A DNA stretch of 64,000 bases from Inquilinus ginsengisoli_A (lineage in GTDB: Bacteria; Pseudomonadota; Alphaproteobacteria; DSM-16000; Inquilinaceae): contig NZ_JAVDPW010000020.1 in assembly GCF_031453975.1 (NCBI RefSeq), positions 3,579 through 67,578 on the forward strand, written 5' to 3'. Shown here in pieces: positions 32,078 to 41,427 of this stretch (positions are counted from its first letter, which is position 1; every line of letters begins with the position of its first letter). The notes beneath the pieces were generated by a model. The model was not told the origin of the DNA. It did no database searches and saw nothing but the letters and a program-made list of their open reading frames with translations. The translations under genes were made by a program, and so were the position numbers.

Positions 32078-32794
32078 TCACGCCGCAACGCCGGGTTGGC
32101 CGAAATAGGCCGCCTGGATGGCGGCGCGGGTGAGGTCGGCCGGCCGGCCTTCCAGCGTCGCCCGGCCTTCCTGCAGGCAGACCACCCGGTCGGCGACGGC
32201 CAGGGCCTGGACGATGTCCTGCTCGACCAGTACCACCGCGGTGCCTTCGGCCCGGATCGCCGGCAGGGCGGCATAGATGTCGCGGATCACGATCGGCGCC
32301 AGGCCCAGCGAGATCTCGTCGCACAGCAGCAGCGCCGGGTTCGACATCAGCGCCCGGCCGATCGCCGCCATCTGCTGCTGCCCGCCGGACAGGGCGGTGC
32401 CGGGGTTGCGGCGGCGTTCGCCGAGCACCGGGAACAGCCCGTAGACCGCATCGAGCGTCCAGCGGCCGGATCCGCGCCGACCCCAGCCGCCGATCAGCAG
32501 GTTCTCCTCCACCGTCAGCGACGGGAACAGCTTGCGCCCCTCGGGCACCATGGCGATGCCGTGCTTCATGATCGCCGCGGCCGGCAGCCCGCCGATCGCC
32601 TGGCCGGCGAAGCAGATCGCCTCGCGCGCCGCCGGGACCAGCCCGGTGATGGCCTTCAGCAGGGTCGACTTGCCGGCGCCGTTGGCGCCGATGATGGCCA
32701 GGGTCTCGCCCGCCTCGACCGCGAGGTCCAGGCCGAACAGCGCCTGGAAGTCGCCGTAGAAGGCGTCGAGGGTGTGGATGTCGAGCAGGGCCAT
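32078..32794 (-). CDS. LivF-type ATP-binding protein
   Basis: A 238-residue ABC ATPase: Walker A GANGAGKST (residues about 37-45), Q-loop/VPEGRKLFPSLTVEENL, signature LSGGQQQM, Walker B LLLCDEISLGLAP and the switch His replaced by Gln in LVEQD, which is normal for LivF-type ATPases. It energises import together with the LivG-type ATPase. 11 bp after livG and 7 bp before livH in the operon. Confidence 0.94.
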   Translation of the reverse strand: MALLDIHTLDAFYGDFQALFGLDLAVEAGETLAIIGANGAGKSTLLKAITGLVPAAREAICFAGQAIGGLPAAAIMKHGIAMVPEGRKLFPSLTVEENLLIGGWGRRGSGRWTLDAVYGLFPVLGERRRNPGTALSGGQQQMAAIGRALMSNPALLLCDEISLGLAPIVIRDIYAALPAIRAEGTAVVLVEQDIVQALAVADRVVCLQEGRATLEGRPADLTRAAIQAAYFGQPGVAA

Positions 32795-32805
32795 GGCGCG
32801 CGCCC

Positions 32806-33522
<717 letters not shown>

Positions 33523-33535
33523 GGTCGCGGCCCCT

Positions 33536-34852
33536 TCAGGCGATCGCTTCCATCCGGCCGGCGGCCGGGATCTGGGGCGCCGTCTGGTTGTCGGTGACCA
33601 CGATCTGGTACTTGCCATCGGCGCCCAGCCGCCACTGGCCGCCGACCAGCGGGGTCTTGGCCACGTTCTTGCGGGCGAAGGGCGGCACATTGTCCTGGCC
33701 GAACCTGATCGGCCCGACCAGGGTCTGCAGGTCGGCGGCGCCGATCGCGGCGACGTTGGCCGCCGGGTCCTTGGGGTCGGCGGAGCGCTTCAGCGCGTCG
33801 ACCGCCAGTTCGAACAGCGCATGGGCGAAGCCGATCGGCTGGGTCCAGGGCTTGCCCGTCGCCTGCTGGTAGGCGTCGCCGAAGGCCGAAGCCGGGGCGC
33901 CAGTGAGCGACGACTTGAACGGGTGGGTCGGCGTCCACCACACCTCGGAGGACAGGTTGTGGCCGGCCTTGCCCAGCGCCTCGAGCGCGACCGGGAACAA
34001 GAGCGCCTTGCCCACCGAGGCGACCTTCGGCCGGAAGCCGCGCTGGCTGGCCTGGGTCCAGAAGGTGGTGAAGTCGGGCGGGATGACCACGCCGGTCAGG
34101 ATCTCGGCCTCGGCGGCGCGGAAGGCCGAGATCTGGGCCGAGAAGTCGTCGGTCAGGTTCTGGTAGCGGCCGGGATCGGTCAGCTTGTAGCCCTGCTTGG
34201 ACAGCACCGGCGGGAAGCCGACGGTGGTGTCGCCCCAGGCATTGCCGTCGCCGTCATTGGGAAACAGCGCGCCGACCGATTTGTTGGTCTGCACCTGGCC
34301 CCACATGTTGGTGAAGACGGCGATCACGTCCTCCAGCCCCCAGAAGAAGTGGAAGGTGCTGGCGAACGGTTTCCACGAGGCCGGGTCGCCCGGGTTGCCC
34401 TGGCGGCCGATGAAATAGGGCTGCCACGGCGCGACGGTGGAGATACAGGGCACCTCCTCGATCTCGCATTGGGTCGCCACCGGGTTGGTGGTCTCCGGCG
34501 TCGAGGACACCAGGACCATGTCGACCTCGTCGGTGACGATCAGCTCCTTGGTCACCTCCGCCGCCCGATTGGGGTTGGACTGGCTGTCCTTGACCACGAC
34601 CTCGACCGTGTAGTGGCTGCCGCCGAGGTCGAGCCCGCCCTTCACCGTGTCGAGGAAGCCGCGGATGACGAAGTCGTCGGCCTCGCCGAAGGCGGCCAGC
34701 GGGCCGCTGCGCGGGCTGACATAGCCGAGCTTGATGGTCTGGGCGGCGCGCAGGGCCGGGGCGAACAGCCCGGTCGATCCGGCGAAGCCGATGGCGGCGG
34801 ATGTCTTCAGCAGGTCCCGGCGGGACATGCGGCCGCTTGTGACGCGGTTCAT
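33536..34852 (-). CDS. Periplasmic substrate-binding protein of the LIV-type importer
   Basis: A 438-residue periplasmic binding protein. The N-terminus carries a twin-arginine-like signal (MSRRDLLKTSAAIGFAG). The mature part has the LIVBP type I fold: IKLGYVSPRSGPLAAFGE, VVVKDSQSNPNRAAEVTKELI, VDMVLVSSTPETTNPVA. Two cysteines near the middle (QCEIEEVPC) may form a disulfide. GGGAGG precedes the ATG. It delivers the imported aromatic to the membrane permeases encoded downstream; substrate not readable. Confidence 0.92.
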   Translation of the reverse strand: MNRVTSGRMSRRDLLKTSAAIGFAGSTGLFAPALRAAQTIKLGYVSPRSGPLAAFGEADDFVIRGFLDTVKGGLDLGGSHYTVEVVVKDSQSNPNRAAEVTKELIVTDEVDMVLVSSTPETTNPVATQCEIEEVPCISTVAPWQPYFIGRQGNPGDPASWKPFASTFHFFWGLEDVIAVFTNMWGQVQTNKSVGALFPNDGDGNAWGDTTVGFPPVLSKQGYKLTDPGRYQNLTDDFSAQISAFRAAEAEILTGVVIPPDFTTFWTQASQRGFRPKVASVGKALLFPVALEALGKAGHNLSSEVWWTPTHPFKSSLTGAPASAFGDAYQQATGKPWTQPIGFAHALFELAVDALKRSADPKDPAANVAAIGAADLQTLVGPIRFGQDNVPPFARKNVAKTPLVGGQWRLGADGKYQIVVTDNQTAPQIPAAGRMEAIA

Positions 34853-34887
34853 GGTGTCCTCCCTGTCGTGTTCGTTGGTCCGCATGG

Positions 34888-35946
34888 TCAGGCCGGCGGT
34901 GATCCTTCCCAGGCCCGGCGGATCAGCGCCTCGATCCGGCCGCGGTCGAGCGGCGCCGGGTTCCAGTAGGGGTTGGCCAGGGCGATCTCCGCCGCCTCGG
35001 CGATGCCGGATTCGGGCATGCCGAGGTCGCGCAGGGCCCGCGGCGCCCCGACCGCGCCGGCCAGCTCGTACAGCGCCAGCGGCGCGTTCCCGGCGCCCAG
35101 CGCCCGGCCGACCCGGGCCACCGCCTGCGGCGCGGCGGCGGCGTTGTAGGCCAGGGCGTGCGGCAGGACGATGGTGTGGGTCTCGGCATGTGGCAGGTCG
35201 AAGCTGCCGCCCAGCGTGTGGCAGAGCTTGTGGTGCAGCGCCATGCCGACCGCCCCCAGCACCGCGCCGCACAGGAAGGCGCCGTACAGCGCGTCGCTGC
35301 GGGCGGCGCGGTCGAGCGGATCCTGCGCGATCTTCGGCAGAGCGCAGGCCAGGGCGCGGATGCCCTCCTCCGCCATCAGCGAGACGATCGGGTTGGCCTC
35401 CTTGGCATAGAGGCCTTCGACCGCATGAGCGATGGCGTTGATGCCCGAGGTGCCGGACAGGCCGACGGGCAGGGTCAGGGTCAGGTCGACGTCGTAGATC
35501 ACCACCTCGGGCAGGATCTTGGGCGACACCTGGGTGGTCTTCCGCCCGGCCACCGTCTCGCCCAGGATCGGCGTCATCTCCGACCCGGCATAGGTGGTGG
35601 GCACCACGATCTGCGGCAGGTCGGAGCGCAGCGCGATGGCCTTGCCGAGCCCGGTGGTGGAGCCGCCGCCGACGGCGATCACCCCGTCCGCGCCGCGCGC
35701 CGCCACCACCTTCATCGCCCGTTCGGTGACCTCGACCGGGGTGTGCATGGTGGCTTCGGAGAAGGTGCCGACCGAGCGGCCGCCGAGGGTGGCGGCGATC
35801 CGCTCCGCCTCCTGCGCCTGCTGCGGCGTCGCCAGCACCAACGCCCGCTCGAGGCCGAGCCGCGCCACCTCCTCCGGCAGCTGGCGGAAGGTGCCGTGGC
35901 CGAACACCACCCGCGCCGGCTGTGCCTGGTAGACGAATCCCTGCAT
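34888..35946 (-). CDS. Maleylacetate reductase
   Basis: A 352-residue iron-alcohol-dehydrogenase-family enzyme that reduces maleylacetate to 3-oxoadipate with NAD(P)H. Length fits maleylacetate reductases (about 350). Motifs: VVFGHGTFRQLPEEV, the nucleotide loop IAVGGGSTTGLGKAIAL, IVVPTTYAGSEMTPI, SGINAIAHAVEGLYA and HHKLCHTLGGSFDLPHAETHTIVLPHAL. First gene of the eight-gene operon that ends with hydroxyquinol dioxygenase; the two define the hydroxyquinol lower pathway. GGAGAAG lies about 10 nt before ATG 35946. Confidence 0.92.
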   Translation of the reverse strand: MQGFVYQAQPARVVFGHGTFRQLPEEVARLGLERALVLATPQQAQEAERIAATLGGRSVGTFSEATMHTPVEVTERAMKVVAARGADGVIAVGGGSTTGLGKAIALRSDLPQIVVPTTYAGSEMTPILGETVAGRKTTQVSPKILPEVVIYDVDLTLTLPVGLSGTSGINAIAHAVEGLYAKEANPIVSLMAEEGIRALACALPKIAQDPLDRAARSDALYGAFLCGAVLGAVGMALHHKLCHTLGGSFDLPHAETHTIVLPHALAYNAAAAPQAVARVGRALGAGNAPLALYELAGAVGAPRALRDLGMPESGIAEAAEIALANPYWNPAPLDRGRIEALIRRAWEGSPPA

Positions 35947-36105
35947 GGCGGCGGTCTTCTCCGGTTCGGCGCAGCTGGAGGCTGCATTGCCACGAAGGGG
36001 AGGCTGCGCCGGACAGGGCACGCGATTCCTGCACGGATCGCTTGTGCGGGCTGCACGAAACGGTGGTGGGGTGTGGGGATTGGGTGGACGCCGCCACCCC
36101 TTTTT

Positions 36106-36195
36106 TGTCATGCCACGGCTTGACCGTGGCATCCAGGGGCGGCCAGAGCGGCTCTTGGTGGCCCCTGGATTGCCCGGTCAAGCCGGGCAATGACA
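36106..36195. repeat. Palindromic repeat with nested, compensated hairpins
   Basis: The element runs from TGTCAT to ATGACA with outer arms pairing over about 38 nt (ATCCAGGGGC with GCCCCTGGAT at the inner end). Each arm also forms its own hairpin: ATGCCACGG-CTTGA-CCGTGGCAT on the left and ATTGCCCGG-TCAAG-CCGGGCAAT on the right. The two inner stems differ in sequence but both stay paired. It lies between the AraC regulator and the resorcinol operon. Confidence 0.8.
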
Positions 36196-36218
36196 GATAG
36201 TGAGACGGCGACCGCCCC

Positions 36219-37115
36219 TCAGCCGATCGACCGGCGATACGCGCCCGGGGTCACGCCGATCTCGCGGCGGAACATTCGGGTCATGTGCTCCTGGTGCGAG
36301 AAGCCGCAGGCCAGGGCGATCTCGACGATCGGCAGGTCGCCGGTGGCCAGCAGCTCGCGGGCGCGGGCGACGCGCAGGTTCAGCAGGAAACGGTGCGGCG
36401 GCTGGCCCAGCCCCTTGCGGAACAGGGCGGAGAGCTGGGACACGCTGAGATCCAGCACCGCCGCCATGTCCTCGAGCTGGATCGAGCGGTGCAGGTTCGA
36501 CTGCACGAATTCGGTGACGCGGGCGATCTTGCGCTGCAGGTCGCTGGGCGCCGCCACCTCCAGCCGCACCTTGGCCTCGTTGGCGGAATGGTTGCGGATC
36601 AGCCGGGCGCCGATCAGCCGGGCGGTGTAGTCGACCAGGGTCTCGCCGAAGGCGCTGGGCGCCTGGATCTCGTCGCGCAGCGACAGGATCAGCCGCTCGA
36701 TCAGCGGGTCGACATCGCCGATCCGCGGCAGGAGTTCCAGCCGGTCGGGGTCGCCCTTGTAGAGGTCCTGCGCCACCTCGGCCAGGACCGCGTGGCGGAT
36801 GTAGAAATGCGCGGTGGTCAGCGGGTCGTTGAGGCGGACGCGGAAATCCACCCCGCCGGGCACCATGAACACGCCGCCGGGCGCGATCATCCGGCTTTCC
36901 CGGCTGATGCCGAGCCAGCGGTCGACCCGGACATAGCCGTCGAGATGCAGGATGATCAGGTGGTCCGGCAGGGCCTTGTAGGCATCCTCGAAGGGCTGCT
37001 CACGCTGCACCGAGGTGAACACCGACCGCCAGCCGAGCGGACCGCTCGACGCGAGGGTCTCATTCTCCTCGCGCAGGAGGATGCCGTGCGTCTCGCCGAC
37101 GCCGAACCCGTCCAC
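36219..37115 (-). CDS. AraC-family regulator of the resorcinol/hydroxyquinol operon
   Basis: A 298-residue activator. The N-terminal 170 residues are an AraC-binding-like cupin (HLIILHLDGYVRVDRW; APGGVFMVPGGVDFRV), similar to the AraC-ligand-binding 2 group. Residues about 200-298 hold two helix-turn-helices (MAAVLDLSVSQLSALFRKGLG; ALACGFSHQEHMTRMFRREIG). It starts at GTG 37115 with GGGAG 6 nt upstream. It lies directly upstream of, and in the same direction as, the resorcinol operon, separated by a palindromic repeat. Control of that operon is inferred from position. Confidence 0.85.
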   Translation of the reverse strand: MDGFGVGETHGILLREENETLASSGPLGWRSVFTSVQREQPFEDAYKALPDHLIILHLDGYVRVDRWLGISRESRMIAPGGVFMVPGGVDFRVRLNDPLTTAHFYIRHAVLAEVAQDLYKGDPDRLELLPRIGDVDPLIERLILSLRDEIQAPSAFGETLVDYTARLIGARLIRNHSANEAKVRLEVAAPSDLQRKIARVTEFVQSNLHRSIQLEDMAAVLDLSVSQLSALFRKGLGQPPHRFLLNLRVARARELLATGDLPIVEIALACGFSHQEHMTRMFRREIGVTPGAYRRSIG

Positions 37116-37195
37116 TCTCCGCTCCCGGCCATGGGCTTGCCTGTCGCACTATAGGCCGGATGCGGCGGCGGCGGAACTGCCGGGCCGGCGGGGCG

Positions 37196-38005
37196 TCAGA
37201 TCGCCTCAAGCAGCTCGCGCACATAGCGGATGGCGCCGCGGGCGCTTTCGGTCTCGTCGCCGTCGACGCCGGCCTCGATGCACAGCGGGCCGCGGTAGCC
37301 GGAGTCCTTCAGCGTGCGCAGGATGGCCTTGAGGTCGGCGCTGCGGTCGCGGCCGTCATGGCCGATGCGCGGCTGCAGCCCGTCGGCGGTGTAGGCCGAG
37401 ACCTTGACGTGGCAGGTGAAGGCGACCGGCGCCATTACCCGGATGCCGTCGCGCCAGGTGCCGCCGACGAAATTGCCGGTGTCCGGGCAAGTGCCGAGCC
37501 GGGGAGAGCCGACCGCATCCAGGATGCCCTTGATATGCCCAGGATCGAAGGAAGCGCCGCCATGGTTCTCGATCAGCAGATGGACGCCGACGTGCTCGGC
37601 CTCGGCGGCCAGCTCCTGGTAGCCTTCGACGATGCGGGCCAGCTCGCCGGCCGTGGTCGGCTCGCTGCCGCCGCTGTTGACCCGGATCGCCTCGGCCCCG
37701 ATCGCCCGGGCGACGTGGAACCACTGCTTCAGCGCCTCCAGGTCGGTGCGCCGCCGGTCGGCATCCGCCGACGAGATGTCGCCCATGTCGACGGCGATGT
37801 TGCGGACGCTGACCCCGGCGTCGCGGATCGCCCGCCTGAGGTCGTTGAGATAGGCTGCGGTCTGGCTCGGGAAGAAGGCCGAGCACAGCTCGACGATGTC
37901 GACGCCCGCCTGGCGGCTGGCGGCCGGCAGGTCCAGCTGCGTCATGGTCTTCTGGTGCAGGATCGGCTGGTGGTAGAGCCAGCCCGCGATGCCGAAGGCG
38001 TCCAT
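37196..38005 (-). CDS. Sugar phosphate isomerase/epimerase-family TIM-barrel protein
   Basis: A 269-residue AP-endonuclease-2-like TIM barrel. Metal-site elements visible are VGVHLLIENHGG (Glu and His), CPDTGNF, FTCHVKVSA (His) and LCIEAGVDGD (Glu). Relatives are xylose-isomerase-like enzymes, inosose dehydratases and hydroxypyruvate isomerases; the exact reaction is unknown. It follows a Gfo/Idh/MocA oxidoreductase gene by 43 bp, a frequent pairing in inositol and uncommon sugar use. ATG 38005 has GGGAGGA upstream. Confidence 0.85.
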   Translation of the reverse strand: MDAFGIAGWLYHQPILHQKTMTQLDLPAASRQAGVDIVELCSAFFPSQTAAYLNDLRRAIRDAGVSVRNIAVDMGDISSADADRRRTDLEALKQWFHVARAIGAEAIRVNSGGSEPTTAGELARIVEGYQELAAEAEHVGVHLLIENHGGASFDPGHIKGILDAVGSPRLGTCPDTGNFVGGTWRDGIRVMAPVAFTCHVKVSAYTADGLQPRIGHDGRDRSADLKAILRTLKDSGYRGPLCIEAGVDGDETESARGAIRYVRELLEAI

Positions 38006-38048
38006 GCCTGTCCTCCCTGTTGGTCCGGCGACGTGGCCGGCCGATGGT

Positions 38049-39167
38049 TCAGAACGTGGTGCGCAGCTCGATCGCCATCCCGGTGCGGGCGGATTCGATG
38101 CTCTTCACCATGATTTCCAGCGCGTGGCGGGCGTGCTCGGCGCTCAGCACCGGCTGCCTGTCCTCGATCACGCATTCCGCCAGGTGCTTGACCAGCAGGG
38201 CGCGCTGCAGCTGCTGCCACTGGTCGTTGAGGTCGCCGGCGACGGGCGGTTGGCGCGGCGTGGTCCAGCCATCCTCCGCCGGCGCGGCGCCGAGGCGGAA
38301 CAGCTCCAGCGGCGGCACGTCGGGCTTGCCGTGGTGGTTGTAGAGGTTCAGCGTCCCCGCTCGGCCGAAGATCTCGACATGCGGGCTGCGGGCGGCGTTG
38401 ACGTTGTAGGTGCCGTCGACCACGGCGAAGGTCGACCCGCCAAAATCCAGCATCATCAGCGTGTTGTCGTCGGCGGTGACCTCGATCTCCAACCCGGCGA
38501 AGGGGCCGGCGCGGACCTGGCGCCGCGGCTCGGTGATGCCGGAGAAGGCAGTCACGCGCTTGGCCGGGCCCAGCAGGCCGGTGATGTCGTGGATGCCGTA
38601 GACGCCCATGTCGAGCAGCGGGCCGGAGCCCTGCTGGTAGAACCAGGTCGGGTCCAGCGGCCAGGCACCGGAGGCCGGCCCGCCATGGGAGCCGCGGACC
38701 CGGGCGAAGCAGGGCTTGCCGATGGCGCCCTCGGCGATCAGCCGCTTCGCCTCGACCCGGTTCTGGTACAGCATGTTGGGCGGGGCGACGACGATCCTGA
38801 GGCGCTGCGCCGCCGCGATGGCGATCAGCTCGTCCGCCTCCTCCAGCGTGCCCGCCAGCGGCTTCTCCAGCACCAGGTGCTTTCCGGCCTCCAGGATCCG
38901 ACGCGAGGTGGCGTAGTGCAGCGGGATCGGGGTCAGGTTGACCACGAGGTCGAGATCCATGCGCTCCAGCATCTCGTCCAGCCCGGCATGGGCGTGGGGG
39001 ATGCCATGGTCGCGCGCCACCTGGGCCGCCCGGCCCGGCACCGGATCGGCGATCGCGACGGTGGTCACCAGTTCGGGGATGCGGGTCATCCCGGGCAGGA
39101 AGCCGCCCGACGCGGTGGCGATCGTCCCCGCCCCCAGCAGGCCGGCACGCAGAACGCGCTTGGTCAA
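38049..39167 (-). CDS. Gfo/Idh/MocA-family oxidoreductase
   Basis: A 372-residue NAD(P)-dependent dehydrogenase. The Rossmann fold begins AGLLGAGTIATASGG, with the family lysine in VLEKPLAGTLEEADELI (about residue 97). The C-terminal domain holds SHGGPASGAWPLD and LLDMGVYGIHDITGLLG (the active-site Asp/His region). The start is TTG at 39167, 6 nt after GGAGGG; no ATG fits. With the TIM-barrel protein downstream it probably oxidises and then isomerises or dehydrates a sugar, cyclitol or their acids. Confidence 0.87.
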   Translation of the reverse strand: MTKRVLRAGLLGAGTIATASGGFLPGMTRIPELVTTVAIADPVPGRAAQVARDHGIPHAHAGLDEMLERMDLDLVVNLTPIPLHYATSRRILEAGKHLVLEKPLAGTLEEADELIAIAAAQRLRIVVAPPNMLYQNRVEAKRLIAEGAIGKPCFARVRGSHGGPASGAWPLDPTWFYQQGSGPLLDMGVYGIHDITGLLGPAKRVTAFSGITEPRRQVRAGPFAGLEIEVTADDNTLMMLDFGGSTFAVVDGTYNVNAARSPHVEIFGRAGTLNLYNHHGKPDVPPLELFRLGAAPAEDGWTTPRQPPVAGDLNDQWQQLQRALLVKHLAECVIEDRQPVLSAEHARHALEIMVKSIESARTGMAIELRTTF

Positions 39168-39316
39168 AGCGGACCCTCCACTGCGAAGGACGGGATCAGG
39201 CGGCTGGCGGCCGCGGCGGGTGCGACGCCCCGCGTTGTCCTGCTGACGGTGCCGCAGCCGTTTTCGGCCGTCAATCCTATCAGGAGACAGAAGCCCTTCG
39301 GCCCGGCATGCGTGCC

Positions 39317-40312
39317 TCAGGCGTTGACGTCGACCACGATGCGGCCGCGCACCCCGCCCTGCAGGATCTGCTGTCCCAGCGCCGGCAGGTCGGCCAGGCG
39401 GGCACGGCGGGTCATGGCCGCCAGCTTGGCCAGCGGCAGCTCCCGCGCGATGCGGTGCCAGGCCTCCTCGCGCTCCTCCCGCGGCGACAGCACCGAATCG
39501 ATGCCGAGCAGGTTCACGCCGCGCAGCAGGAACGGCAGCACCGTCGCCTTCAGCTCGATGCCGCCGGCATTGCCGACCGCGGCGACGGAGGCGCGGTGGC
39601 GCAGCTGGGTCAGCAGCGTCGCCAGCGTCGTGCCGCCCACCGCGTCGATCGCGCCGGCCCAGCGCTCGCTGTCGAGCGGCCGGGCCGAACTGGTGGCGAG
39701 CACCGCCCGGTCGATGATCGAGGCCGCGCCGAGATCGGTGAGGTAGCCATGCTCGGCCGGCCGGCCGGTGGAGGCGACCACCCGGTGGCCGAGCCGGTGC
39801 AGCAGGGCGGTGGCCACGCTGCCGACCCCGCCGGCCGCGCCGGTGACCAGCACCTCGCCATCGCCCGGCCGCAGGCCGTGCCGCTCCAGCGCCATGACCG
39901 CGAGCATGGCGGTGAAGCCGGCGGTGCCGACGATCATGGCCTGTTCGGTGGTCAACCCGTCCGGCAGCGGCACCAGCCAGTCGGCCTTGACCTGGGCCCG
40001 CTGCGCGTAGCCGCCCCAGTGCAGCTCACCGACCCGCCAGCCGGTGAGGATCACTTTGTCGCCCGGCTTGAACCGCGGCGTGTCCGAGCGCTCGACCGTG
40101 CCGGCGAAATCCACGCCCGGGACATGCGGGTAGCGCCGGACCAGTCGCCCGAGTCCCTGCAGGACCATGCCGTCCTTGTAGTTCAGGGTCGAATGCTCGA
40201 CCGCGACGGTCACGTCGCCTTCGGGCAGCGCCGCATCGGAGACGGTCTCGACCCGGGACTCGACCTTGCCCTCGCCCGCCTCGCGCAGCACCAGTGCCTG
40301 GAATTCGGACAT
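39317..40312 (-). CDS. MDR-family quinone oxidoreductase/acrylyl-CoA reductase (AcuI/YhdH-like)
   Basis: A 331-residue NADPH-dependent medium-chain reductase without zinc ligands. The YhdH/AcuI marks are TLNYKDGMVLQG, VPGVDFAGTV, VILTGWRVGE and the nucleotide motif VTGAAGGVGSVATALL. AcuI reduces toxic acrylyl-CoA to propionyl-CoA; this role is plausible but not proven here. AGGAGG precedes ATG 40312. Single gene, divergent from the orphan response regulator. Confidence 0.88.
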   Translation of the reverse strand: MSEFQALVLREAGEGKVESRVETVSDAALPEGDVTVAVEHSTLNYKDGMVLQGLGRLVRRYPHVPGVDFAGTVERSDTPRFKPGDKVILTGWRVGELHWGGYAQRAQVKADWLVPLPDGLTTEQAMIVGTAGFTAMLAVMALERHGLRPGDGEVLVTGAAGGVGSVATALLHRLGHRVVASTGRPAEHGYLTDLGAASIIDRAVLATSSARPLDSERWAGAIDAVGGTTLATLLTQLRHRASVAAVGNAGGIELKATVLPFLLRGVNLLGIDSVLSPREEREEAWHRIARELPLAKLAAMTRRARLADLPALGQQILQGGVRGRIVVDVNA

Positions 40313-40506
40313 GCTCGCCTCCTGACCCGCTGCGACCATCCCATCAACCCCGGTGGGCTGCAAGCCGGGGGTATCGGCGCGTGGTGCTCAAGAGGCCGGC
40401 CATATTCCGCAACGCAAGGCTGCCCATCGCGTGCGGCCGGGATTTCCGGTTTCCTGCGCACCATCTGATGGTCGTCGCGTCACAAGTAGAAAATACAGAC
40501 TCTTCC

Positions 40507-41250
40507 ATGGAAGCGATCAGCAAAGAGTTCGCGGCCAAACGCCATGTTCTCGTCGTCGATCAGGAATCCGAGACGCGCAGCGCGATCTCGTCGTTCCTGC
40601 GGGACGGTGGCGGCATGACGGTCACCGTCTCGGATCCGCATGAGGTCCGGCACCGGTCCAGCGGGCCTCCGCCCTGCCTGATCGTCCTGGTGCTCCAGCC
40701 GGGGAACGGGGACGAATTCGAGCGCCTTCGCGCCATCCGGGCCCATTGCGACATTCCGGTCATCCTGGTGTCGGACGATCTGGGCGGTGAGGTGCACCGG
40801 GTCGCAGGGCTGGATCTCGGGGCCGACGACTACGTCGTGAAGCCCGTCGTGCTGCGGGAGCTCCTCGCCCGGATCCGCACCATCCTGCGGCGGCGGGATC
40901 CCGGCCCCCCCGCGCCACAGGCGGCGATCAAGCGCAGAGGCTTTCGATTCGGCGGCTGGCGCCTCGATTGCCACGGCCGACGGCTGTCCGACCCGAGCGG
41001 GGCCGAGGTCGAGCTGACCCGGGGCGAGTACGCGCTGCTGGTGGCCCTGCTCGAACACCCGCAACTTCCCCTGTCGCGGGAGTTCCTGCTCCAGGCGACG
41101 CGGAAGCATGAGGATGTGACCGACCGCGCCATCGACGTGACGGTGACGCGGCTGCGCCGCAAGCTCGAGAGCGATCGGTCTCTCCTGAAGCCCATCCGGG
41201 CGGAGCGCGGTGTCGGCTACATCTTCGCCTTGGGCGTCGAAGCGTTCTGA
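40507..41250 (+). CDS. OmpR-family response regulator lacking the phospho-acceptor aspartate
   Basis: A 247-residue protein with a receiver domain (1-125) and an OmpR/PhoB winged helix (about 140-245: LTRGEYALLVALLEHP; DRAIDVTVTRLRRKLE; RGVGYIFAL). In the receiver the acidic pocket is reduced (VVDQE, Asp18 only). The residue at the phosphorylation site is Val62 (LIVLVLQPGNGDE, where LDL is usual). Ser89 and Lys112 are kept. It therefore cannot be phosphorylated in the normal way. No sensor kinase gene is adjacent. ATG 40507 fits the family; ATG 40468 would add 13 residues. Target genes unknown. Confidence 0.86.
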   Translation: MEAISKEFAAKRHVLVVDQESETRSAISSFLRDGGGMTVTVSDPHEVRHRSSGPPPCLIVLVLQPGNGDEFERLRAIRAHCDIPVILVSDDLGGEVHRVAGLDLGADDYVVKPVVLRELLARIRTILRRRDPGPPAPQAAIKRRGFRFGGWRLDCHGRRLSDPSGAEVELTRGEYALLVALLEHPQLPLSREFLLQATRKHEDVTDRAIDVTVTRLRRKLESDRSLLKPIRAERGVGYIFALGVEAF

Positions 41251-41427
41251 GCAAGCAGCGCAGCGCGCTGGCGAAGACGTTCAGGCTTGGGACCCGACGC
41301 CAGACAACTGGACGGCGGATCCCCTGTGCCGTCCGCGCCATCACTGCCGCCGCCCTGATAAGGGCTGAGCTGACTCCGACAGAAGGGTCATTGAAAGGCA
41401 TGCCAGTGCCCTACCGCTATGCTGCCA

